A stretch of 5,312 nt of DNA, from NCBI GenBank assembly GCA_945224895.1, contig CALYNW010000091.1, forward strand, positions 1 to 5,312. Reading direction: 5' to 3'. Shown one piece after another: positions 1 to 5,312 of this stretch. This DNA is from an uncultured Clostridia bacterium. Its GTDB lineage: Bacteria > Bacillota > Clostridia > Oscillospirales > Acutalibacteraceae. The notes below the pieces were generated by a model. That model made no database searches, was not told the origin of the DNA, and saw only the letters and a program-made list of their open reading frames with translations. How positions within the stretch are numbered: position 1 is the stretch's first letter; each line of letters begins with the position of its first letter. Made by a program: the position numbers and the translations under genes.

Positions 1-1058
1 TAATTTCCAACAGGAATAATCTCTGGCTGGCGCTTTACCCATTCTGTGGCGTTATTTTGCTGAATCTTTATTTGTTCTATTCAGGCAGAATCGGACTCGA
101 CAGAGTGGATATGGGTATGTGGTTTGCCTGTATAATGACACAGCTTTGTATAGCTAAAAAATTAGATACCCACATACACACAAAAAAATACTTAGCCTGT
201 GTAATGGCATTTTTGACAATGTTTAGCATTTTTGATTTCGCTCCGTATCTTAACGATGTAAAGATTCATAACGAAAAGGCAAGGGATTTAAGAGGCTTTT
301 ATCAAATGATTTCCGATGACAAGGAGCATTTTTATGCCTGCACGGTAAACCTTGATTCTTTAAATGAGTGTATCGGCGGCTCTTATACATTTTGGGATGT
401 TGCGGAAAAGAACAGCGGCGATAATATTTACTACCTCGGTGGTTGGGACTGCTACATTCCTGTTTCAAAGAATAAGCTCAAAAAGTACGGTATTAAAAAT
501 ATTTATAAGAATTGCATCAACAATCAGGATATATACGTATTAAGCCCTGACAAAAAGGTTTGCGACCAGTTTGAGGCTTACATCAGAAGAAATTATAATG
601 CCAATGCCAAGCTTAGGCTTGTCAGAAAAATTGACGGTCAGTATATTTGGGCTGTAAGAACAAGAAGTCCGAGGCTTGACCAATATGAATTCAAAAATGC
701 TGATGACAGTATTAAGAATACATTAAAGGTTACTATTGATGAAAACAAGGTAAGCGTCAGAGGTCACCTTTACAGAGAAAACGAAAATTCATTCGAGCAG
801 AGATGTTATCTTAAAATCAAGTCACCTACAAAAGATACGGAAAAAATCATTGACATTGCCTGTATGAGAATGGAACGTAACAATGACCTTATGAATGGTA
901 TGTATGCTGAAATCTATGACAAAGCGCAAAGGATTTACGGCATTGATAATTTAGAGAGCTGTGAATATACAGCAATTCTTGAAAGCGGAGGAGCCTACTA
1001 CGAGGTTCCCTGCAGGGTTAAAATTGCCGAGAAAAAAGATGTTAGCGACAAAGGATAA
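1..1058 (+). CDS. Polytopic membrane protein, C-terminal part (5' truncated); possible GT-C glycosyltransferase
   Basis: The frame is open from base 3 to the TAA at 1056-1058, giving 351 visible residues with no start, so the gene begins upstream. The TTG at 57 lies inside a membrane helix and is not a credible start. Visible residues of about 7-29, 36-53 and 62-82 look like three membrane segments. They are followed by a soluble tail of about 270 residues, probably outside the membrane. Its first part contains an aromatic-rich stretch (YYLGGWDCYIP, about 143-153) of a kind I associate with tails of Firmicutes surface-polymer membrane enzymes. From about residue 243 there is an alternating hydrophobic pattern that looks like a beta-sandwich. 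Several terminal membrane helices, a large outer domain and a neighbouring ArnC/GtrB-like GT2 suggest a GT-C glycosyltransferase using a lipid-linked sugar. The catalytic N-terminal part is not in the window, so this is inference; an uncharacterised membrane protein of the cluster is equally possible. The stop lies 4 nt before the next start. Confidence 0.75.
   Translation, partial: ISNRNNLWLALYPFCGVILLNLYLFYSGRIGLDRVDMGMWFACIMTQLCIAKKLDTHIHTKKYLACVMAFLTMFSIFDFAPYLNDVKIHNEKARDLRGFYQMISDDKEHFYACTVNLDSLNECIGGSYTFWDVAEKNSGDNIYYLGGWDCYIPVSKNKLKKYGIKNIYKNCINNQDIYVLSPDKKVCDQFEAYIRRNYNANAKLRLVRKIDGQYIWAVRTRSPRLDQYEFKNADDSIKNTLKVTIDENKVSVRGHLYRENENSFEQRCYLKIKSPTKDTEKIIDIACMRMERNNDLMNGMYAEIYDKAQRIYGIDNLESCEYTAILESGGAYYEVPCRVKIAEKKDVSDKG
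1051..1055 (+). promoter_or_regulatory. Ribosome-binding site of first ATP-grasp gene, inside the preceding gene
   Basis: AAGGA ends 7 nt before the ATG at 1063 and overlaps the last codons of the upstream membrane-protein gene. It selects ATG 1063 over the upstream in-frame GTG (961) and ATG (1039), which would add residues unlike any ATP-grasp N-terminus. The layout implies translational coupling. Confidence 0.7.
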
Positions 1059-1062
1059 ATTT

Positions 1063-2166
1063 ATGAAAAAATTAGTTATTATCGGTGCAAACGATTTTCA
1101 AAATCAGTTAATACTAAAAGCAAAATCCCTTGGATATGAAACCCATGCCTTTGCGTGGGAGGAGGGAGCCGTGGGTAAGGATACGGCTGACTATTTTTAC
1201 CCGATAAGCATTACCGAGAAAGAGGAGATTTTGGAGAAGTGCCGAGAAATCAAGCCTGACGGTGTATGCTCCATAGCATCTGATTTGGCAACACTTACCG
1301 TTAATTACGTGGCTGAAAATCTTGGCTTGCCTTGTAACAAAACTAAATATACAGATATTCAAACCAACAAGTATAAAATGCGAAGGGCATTTATGGACGC
1401 CGGTGTTTCCTGTCCTAAATTCGTGCTTGCAGGTGAGGATTTTGATGAGAGTGCGGTTGCTGATTTTAAATTCCCGATTATAGTTAAGCCTACCGACCGT
1501 TCCGGCAGCAGAAACATAATGAAGCTTGAAAGCACGGAAGGTCTTATGCAGGCTGTTAAGGAGGCCTCAGAAACCTCCTTTGAGAAAAAGGCGATTGTTG
1601 AGGAATATCTTGACGGTGATGAGTACAGTATGGAAACCATAACCAAAAACGGAAAGCATCACTATTTGGCAACAACTAAAAAATTTACCACAGGAGCTCC
1701 TCACTTTATTGAAACTGCACATAAGCAACCGTCTGATTTGCCAAAGGAGATAAATGACAAGGCAGTCGAAGTTATCTTTAAAGCACTTGATGCACTTCAC
1801 GTTGAAAACAGCGCAGGTCATAGTGAGTTTAAGGTGGATAAGGACGGCAATATTTCAATAATCGAAATCGGTGCCAGAATGGGCGGTGACTGCATAGGCT
1901 CTGATTTAGTGTATTTGTCAACAGGAAATGACTTTATGAAAATGGTCATTGATGTTGCCTGCGGTAATGAGCCGGAGTTTTCAGGCTCGAATGAGCAAAA
2001 GGATGTAGAAATACATTTTATGTTCACTCAACAGGATTTGGACAGGCTTGACGAATTAAAGAATACAGCTCCCGATAAGCTTTATCGTGTCAGCGATATA
2101 GAATATGAAAATCTGGGAAAAGTAACAGATAGCGGCTCAAGACTTGGATATTATATAATTTACTGA
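1063..2166 (+). CDS. ATP-grasp carboxylate-amine ligase (surface polysaccharide cluster type)
   Basis: A 367-residue cytoplasmic ATP-grasp enzyme. The family joins a carboxylate to an amine or other nucleophile through an acylphosphate, using ATP. The ATG at 1063 is chosen because it has an AAGGA site 7 nt upstream and begins directly with the Rossmann-like pre-ATP-grasp strand (KKLVIIGAN). Domains: pre-ATP-grasp about 1-105, ATP-grasp about 106-300, C-terminal lobe about 300-367. Visible motifs are the ATP-binding lysine K142 in FPIIVKPTDRSGS, the hinge IVEEYLDGDEYS (178-189), the PHFIETAHKQPSDL motif (213-226) typical of amino-acid-ligase-like members, and metal-binding acidic residues E255 and E268 with R272 in IEIGARMGGD. 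The Asn often found after the last metal Glu (IEIN) is Gly here. It is paralogous to the ATP-grasp half of the gene at 3138. The substrate cannot be read from sequence; beside a WecE-like aminotransferase, acylation of a 4-amino sugar is a reasonable guess. A stand-alone amino acid ligase is an alternative. Confidence 0.9.
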   Translation: MKKLVIIGANDFQNQLILKAKSLGYETHAFAWEEGAVGKDTADYFYPISITEKEEILEKCREIKPDGVCSIASDLATLTVNYVAENLGLPCNKTKYTDIQTNKYKMRRAFMDAGVSCPKFVLAGEDFDESAVADFKFPIIVKPTDRSGSRNIMKLESTEGLMQAVKEASETSFEKKAIVEEYLDGDEYSMETITKNGKHHYLATTKKFTTGAPHFIETAHKQPSDLPKEINDKAVEVIFKALDALHVENSAGHSEFKVDKDGNISIIEIGARMGGDCIGSDLVYLSTGNDFMKMVIDVACGNEPEFSGSNEQKDVEIHFMFTQQDLDRLDELKNTAPDKLYRVSDIEYENLGKVTDSGSRLGYYIIY

Positions 2167-2176
2167 TTATTTACAG

Positions 2177-2181
2177 AGGAG
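2177..2181 (+). promoter_or_regulatory. Ribosome-binding site of the GT2 gene
   Basis: AGGAG (within AGAGGAGAA) ends 7 nt before the ATG at 2189. It sits in the 22 nt gap after the first ATP-grasp gene, which contains no hairpin and so no terminator between the two genes. Confidence 0.8.
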
Positions 2182-2188
2182 AAATGAG

Positions 2189-3151
2189 ATGGATCTTTCA
2201 ATAATAATTCCTTGTTACTGTTCAGGTAATAACATAAAAAAGGTAGTTAGTGATATAGACGAAGCCCTGCGCAGCGAAAACCTGTCATATGAGATAATTA
2301 TGGTTAATGACGGTTCTCCTGATAATACGTTTGAAATTATAGATGAAATTGCAAAAAGCAGGGATAATACGTATGCTGTCGATTTGGCAAAAAACAGCGG
2401 TCAGCATTCCGCTATTATGGCGGGCTTTAATTTTGCAAAGGGCGAATTGATTGCTACCTGTGAGGATGACGGTCAAACGCAGGTTAGTATTATTCCCCAA
2501 CTGATTGCAAAGGTTAATGAGGGATATGACGTTGCCGCACCCGAGTATAAGGAAAGAGGAAAGAGGTCACTTTTTCGCCAGTTCGGAACAAAATGTGCTA
2601 TTGCAATGGGAAACTGGATGATTCCGAGACCGAAGGGAATACTTGTGCCAATATTCTTTGTTGCAAAGAGATTTGTTATCAAGGAAATAATCAAGTACAA
2701 TCAGCCTTATCCGTATATTGAGGGACTTATCTTAAGGAGCACCTTTAATATTGCACTTATTGAAGCAAAGCAAAATGAGCGACTTGAGGGTAAAAGCGGT
2801 TACACATTAAAGAAAATGATTAACCTTTGGCTCAATGGATTTACATCCTTCTCCATTAAACCGCTCAGATTATCAATTATTTTCGGAATGGTGTCTGCCG
2901 TTAGAGGTGCACTTGTGGGAATATATGTTATCATCAGTAAAATCGTAAACACAAATGTACTGATGGGTTGGACATCTACAATAGCAATAATGCTGTTTAT
3001 GTTCGGTGTTATACTTGTTGTATTGGGAATGATAGGCGAGTATGTCGGAAGAATATATTTGTGCATTAATAAAACACCTCAATTTGTTGTTAGACAGGTA
3101 ACCTGTAAAAATCAAACGAAGGACTCTGAAAAAGACGATGATAAAAAATAA
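2189..3151 (+). CDS. GT2 glycosyltransferase, ArnC/GtrB-like, predicted undecaprenyl-phosphate sugar transferase
   Basis: A 320-residue membrane-anchored glycosyltransferase, the usual length for the polyprenyl-phosphate GT2 family (ArnC, GtrB, DPM1 relatives). These transfer a sugar from a nucleotide donor to undecaprenyl phosphate on the cytoplasmic face. The N-terminal GT-A domain (about 1-225) starts with LSIIIPCY and has VNDGS (39-43), the metal/nucleotide region CEDDGQT (91-97), and GKSGYTLKKMINLWLNG (201-217), followed by the conserved TSFSIKPLRL. Two membrane helices follow, about 227-251 and 262-285, ending in GEYVGRIY (283-290), a family hallmark, and a charged hydrophilic tail (about 307-320). 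In the DxD-like motif the first Asp appears replaced by Glu (E92, D94 kept). Lying between two ATP-grasp genes and upstream of a WecE-like gene, its likely donor is an amino-dideoxy sugar, although sequence alone does not give donor specificity. Its last 14 nt overlap the next gene. Confidence 0.92.
   Translation: MDLSIIIPCYCSGNNIKKVVSDIDEALRSENLSYEIIMVNDGSPDNTFEIIDEIAKSRDNTYAVDLAKNSGQHSAIMAGFNFAKGELIATCEDDGQTQVSIIPQLIAKVNEGYDVAAPEYKERGKRSLFRQFGTKCAIAMGNWMIPRPKGILVPIFFVAKRFVIKEIIKYNQPYPYIEGLILRSTFNIALIEAKQNERLEGKSGYTLKKMINLWLNGFTSFSIKPLRLSIIFGMVSAVRGALVGIYVIISKIVNTNVLMGWTSTIAIMLFMFGVILVVLGMIGEYVGRIYLCINKTPQFVVRQVTCKNQTKDSEKDDDKK
3119..3123 (+). promoter_or_regulatory. Weak, distant ribosome-binding site of the ATP-grasp-GNAT gene
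   Basis: AAGGA lies 14 nt before the ATG at 3138, which is longer than the usual 5-9 nt spacing. No better site is nearer and no better in-frame start is visible. Initiation probably depends on ribosomes finishing the overlapping GT2 gene, whose stop is at 3149-3151. Confidence 0.4.
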
Positions 3152-4721
3152 AAATACTGCTCAAAGGTTAGCAGTTATCGGTGCCGGAATTGCGGCAAAG
3201 CCTATTCTTGAAAAGGCTAAGGAGCTAAATATTACCACCTATTGCTTCAGCACTCCGCAGGGAGCCTGTGCAAGGGAATATGCGGATTATTTTTTCCCCG
3301 TTAATATTTTTGATGTTGACGGTATTTACAATGAGTTAGTCAAAATTAAACCAAACGGAATAATCGCTTCATCCGAGATTACCACAGAGGTAACGGCAAT
3401 ACTTGCCGACAGGCTCGGATTACCCGGTAATGATATTAGGGACGGCTTCAGCGCAAGAAATAAGTATGTTATGAGAAAAAAGGTTGCAGACCTTTCAAGC
3501 GTATTTCAGCCGGATTTTTATTTGTATTCGGAGGATATAAAGCCGTCATTTCCGGTAGTTGTAAAGGCTCCTGACTCCTACGGAAAAAAGGGTATCAGTC
3601 TTGCACATAATGACGAGGAATTTGTCGACGCTGTAAAATATGCAAGGGAAATCACTCAAAACGGAGATATCCTTATTGAAGAATATATTGAGGGCGGAAC
3701 GGAATATTCGGTAGAATGTCTGTGCGACGGTAACGAGGCTTATATAGTTCAGATAACCGAAAAGGAGACCTCGGGTCCGCCTCATTTCGTTGAGTTAGGT
3801 CATCATCAGCCTGCCGATATCAGCGAGGAAGAGCGAAGCACAATATGCGTAGCGGCAAAGGATATTTTAAACGCTTTGGGAATTTGCTGTGGTATGGCTC
3901 ATCTTGAAATAAAAATCAAGGATAAAAAAGCATATTTTATCGAGGTAGGTGCAAGAGCAGGCGGCGACTCTATTGGAGACCGCTTAGTAGGATTAAGCAC
4001 GGATTGTGATTATTATAAAGCAGCAATAGAGGCAGCGCTTGGTATATATGAGCATAAAGAGATAAAGACAGTTGCACACAGCGGAATATATTTTCTCTGC
4101 AGGCAGACAAGGCAAATGCTGCCCTTGTTTAAAAATGCAGGGAAATACGACTGGTGCCGTGAGCTTGAAATGTATCATGACGAGCTTTACGATATTTGCG
4201 GAAATGGTGACGATTTAATTTCAGGGAGACTTATTTATATGTCAGATCACAAAATTACCTTAAACGATTTGAATGACAGTGTTGTAAGAATAAACGATTT
4301 TGAAAACGCATATGAAATGCTGTTTGACTTTAACAGGGAAATCGGAATATATAAAAGTGACGACGATATTGAAAAAAGCGTAAAGAAGTTCTTAGAGCTT
4401 GGCAATGTGTTGGGAATTATTATAGATAATAAGCTGATTGCAATTCTTAATTTATACTGTAATAATTACGATACGTTGGAATCATATGTCTGCAACGTAT
4501 ATGTTCTTAAGGAGCACAGAAGAAAAGGCTTGGCAAAGAGGCTTATGGATGAGGCTATTATGTTTACGAAAAATAACGGCTTCAAAAGGGTGTGCCTTCA
4601 TGTTGCAAATGATAATTTTTCTGCAATCAAATTGTATGAAGCCTTAGGCTTTGAATACACAGGAAATGAAAAGGTTATCGGCGATGAAACGACAGTTGAG
4701 ATGATAAAGAACGTTGAATAA
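3138..4721 (+). CDS. ATP-grasp ligase fused to a C-terminal GNAT N-acyltransferase
   Basis: A 527-residue predicted cytoplasmic two-domain enzyme. Residues about 10-370 form a complete ATP-grasp ligase: Rossmann start RLAVIGAGIAAK, K143 in FPVVVKAPDSYGKKG, hinge LIEEYIEGGTEYS (179-191), PPHFVELGHHQPADI (214-228), and metal residues E257 and E269 with R273 in IEVGARAGGD. It aligns along its length with the ATP-grasp protein at 1063; both share ADYF, IKP.G, LGLP, NKY.MR and a GAR.GGD..G..LV.LST block. Residues about 381-527 are a GNAT domain with the acetyl-CoA-binding motif EHRRKGLAKRL (459-469) and the motif-B segment NDNFSAIKLYEALGF (491-505). GNAT enzymes move an acyl group from acyl-CoA to an amine. 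The junction falls just after the point where the paralog ends. Being directly upstream of a WecE-like aminotransferase, the GNAT domain could acetylate the new 4-amino group, as WecD does in enterobacteria, or cap an amino acid added by the ATP-grasp domain. Both roles are inference. The domain calls are firm. Confidence 0.92.
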   Translation: MIKNKNTAQRLAVIGAGIAAKPILEKAKELNITTYCFSTPQGACAREYADYFFPVNIFDVDGIYNELVKIKPNGIIASSEITTEVTAILADRLGLPGNDIRDGFSARNKYVMRKKVADLSSVFQPDFYLYSEDIKPSFPVVVKAPDSYGKKGISLAHNDEEFVDAVKYAREITQNGDILIEEYIEGGTEYSVECLCDGNEAYIVQITEKETSGPPHFVELGHHQPADISEEERSTICVAAKDILNALGICCGMAHLEIKIKDKKAYFIEVGARAGGDSIGDRLVGLSTDCDYYKAAIEAALGIYEHKEIKTVAHSGIYFLCRQTRQMLPLFKNAGKYDWCRELEMYHDELYDICGNGDDLISGRLIYMSDHKITLNDLNDSVVRINDFENAYEMLFDFNREIGIYKSDDDIEKSVKKFLELGNVLGIIIDNKLIAILNLYCNNYDTLESYVCNVYVLKEHRRKGLAKRLMDEAIMFTKNNGFKRVCLHVANDNFSAIKLYEALGFEYTGNEKVIGDETTVEMIKNVE

Positions 4722-4733
4722 TTTGTAAAGAAG

Positions 4734-4738
4734 AGGAG
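4734..4738 (+). promoter_or_regulatory. Ribosome-binding site of the wecE-like gene
   Basis: AGGAG ends 5 nt before the ATG at 4744, inside a 22 nt gap that has no hairpin. This supports the chosen start and continued transcription from the ATP-grasp-GNAT gene. Confidence 0.8.
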
Positions 4739-4743
4739 CAACA

Positions 4744-5312
4744 ATGATTTTATTTAATGAACCGCCGTATTTAGGCACAGAGGAAAAATATATCAGTGAC
4801 GCAATCGCACAAAAGCATATCAGCGGAAGCGGTAAGTATACCAAGCTTTGTCACGAGTATTTGGAAAGGCTTACAGGCTCTCCTAAGGTACTGCTTACCA
4901 CATCGGGAACAGATGCTCTTGAAATGGCGGCAATTCTTTGTAATGTAGGTCCCGGTGATGAGGTTATTGTTCCGTCATACACATTTGTATCATCCGCAAT
5001 GGCATTTGTTATGCGTGGCGCAAAAATAGTTTTTGTTGACGTCAGACCTGACACAATGAATATTGACGAAACAAAAATCGAAGCAGCCATTACAGATAAA
5101 ACTAAGGTTATCGTTCCTGTTCATTACGCAGGTGTTGCCTGTGAAATGGATACTATTATGGAGATTGCAAGAAAGCATAATCTTCTTGTTGTTGAGGATG
5201 CCGCTCAGGGTGTTACATCAACATATAAGGGCAGACAGCTTGGCTCAATCGGTGATATCGGATGCTACTCCTTCCACGAAACTAAGAATTACAGTATGGG
5301 CGAGGGTGGTGC
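4744..5312 (+). CDS. wecE: dTDP-4-amino-4,6-dideoxygalactose transaminase WecE/RffA-like, N-terminal part (3' truncated)
   Basis: The first 189 residues of a DegT/DnrJ/EryC1/StrS family PLP aminotransferase; about half the expected length of some 370-380 residues is outside the window. WecE (synonym RffA) converts dTDP-4-keto-6-deoxyglucose to dTDP-4-amino-4,6-dideoxy-D-galactose (dTDP-Fuc4N), with glutamate as amino donor. The protein begins MILFNEPPYLGTE and shows the phosphate-binding segment TTSGTDALEMAA (52-63), GDEVIVPSYTFVSSA (71-85), VFVDVRPDTMNIDE (96-109), VIVPVHYAGVACEMDT (122-137), the PLP-contacting D152 in VVEDAAQG and the Schiff-base lysine K181 in SFHETKNYS. As I recall the E. 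coli WecE sequence, several of these blocks match almost exactly, which favours WecE over other sugar aminotransferases such as ArnB, PseC or the 3-aminotransferases. In enterobacteria WecE pairs with the GNAT acetyltransferase WecD; here a GNAT domain is encoded in the preceding gene, 22 nt upstream. Exact product stereochemistry remains a homology-based call. Confidence 0.9.
   Translation, partial: MILFNEPPYLGTEEKYISDAIAQKHISGSGKYTKLCHEYLERLTGSPKVLLTTSGTDALEMAAILCNVGPGDEVIVPSYTFVSSAMAFVMRGAKIVFVDVRPDTMNIDETKIEAAITDKTKVIVPVHYAGVACEMDTIMEIARKHNLLVVEDAAQGVTSTYKGRQLGSIGDIGCYSFHETKNYSMGEGG

Noticed and set aside
57..59. TTG as the start of the first gene
   Set aside because: The frame stays open to the window edge, and TTG 57 falls within a membrane helix. 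The gene simply begins upstream of the window.
961..1062. N-terminal extension of the first ATP-grasp gene from GTG 961 or ATG 1039
   Set aside because: The extra residues overlap the preceding gene and do not look like protein of this family. ATG 1063 has a well-spaced ribosome-binding site and begins at the Rossmann strand, as in the paralog.
1063..2166. Reading the ATP-grasp gene as a purine-biosynthesis (purK/purD) or carbamoyl-phosphate synthase (carB) gene
   Set aside because: It shares the fold, but its length, its PHF.E..H.QP motif and its surface-glycan neighbourhood do not fit those housekeeping enzymes.
2167..2188. Possible terminator or promoter in the gap before the GT2 gene
   Set aside because: The 22 nt contain only the ribosome-binding site, with no inverted repeat or T-run. 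The same holds for 4722-4743.
2184..2204. Six-codon ORF (ATG at 2184) overlapping the start of the GT2 gene
   Set aside because: Its ATG is only 2 nt from the AGGAG site, too close for initiation, and the ORF is too short and featureless to claim as a leader peptide.
4438..4647. 69-codon plus-strand ORF inside the GNAT domain
   Set aside because: It is an out-of-frame shadow of the ATP-grasp-GNAT gene, with no ribosome-binding site and no recognisable motif.
250..5178. Several minus-strand ORFs of 60-95 codons
   Set aside because: All lie opposite well-supported genes, have no recognisable domains and no convincing ribosome-binding sites. They are antisense shadows.
1..5312. CRISPR array, tRNA/rRNA, insertion sequence or defence island
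   Set aside because: No direct-repeat array, structured RNA gene, transposase or terminal inverted repeats were seen. Coding sequence fills essentially the whole window.

Overview
The window is a single, tightly packed, plus-strand piece of a cell-surface glycan gene cluster. It is cut at both ends and has no promoter, terminator, RNA gene, repeat or mobile element that I can see. The base composition looks AT-rich, the ribosome-binding sites are strong AGGAG types, and the gaps between genes are very short (4 nt, 22 nt, a 14 nt overlap, 22 nt). Together with the protein style, this suggests a low-GC Gram-positive bacterium, most likely a gut-type Clostridia. That assignment is an inference, because no phylogenetic marker is present.

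Layout: (1) 1-1058 is the 3' end of a gene for a polytopic membrane protein with a large soluble C-terminal tail, plausibly a GT-C type glycosyltransferase. (2) 1063-2166 is an ATP-grasp carboxylate-amine ligase. (3) 2189-3151 is an ArnC/GtrB-like GT2 glycosyltransferase with two C-terminal membrane helices, expected to load a sugar onto undecaprenyl phosphate. (4) 3138-4721 is a second ATP-grasp ligase, clearly paralogous to the first, fused at its C-terminus to a GNAT N-acyltransferase. (5) 4744-5312 is the 5' part of a WecE/RffA-like PLP aminotransferase, which makes dTDP-4-amino-4,6-dideoxy-D-galactose (dTDP-Fuc4N).

Working model (inference): the aminotransferase makes a nucleotide-linked 4-amino-4,6-dideoxyhexose. 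The two ATP-grasp enzymes and the GNAT domain modify the free amine, for example by amide coupling to an amino acid or other carboxylate and by N-acetylation. The GT2 enzyme moves the sugar to undecaprenyl phosphate, and the membrane protein upstream may transfer it to a surface polymer. The arrangement recalls the Arn (L-Ara4N) pathway: aminotransferase, amine modifier, ArnC-like GT2 and a membrane GT-C enzyme. Here ATP-grasp and GNAT activities would stand where ArnA formylation stands. The paired ATP-grasp paralogs and the ATP-grasp-GNAT fusion are the most interesting points.
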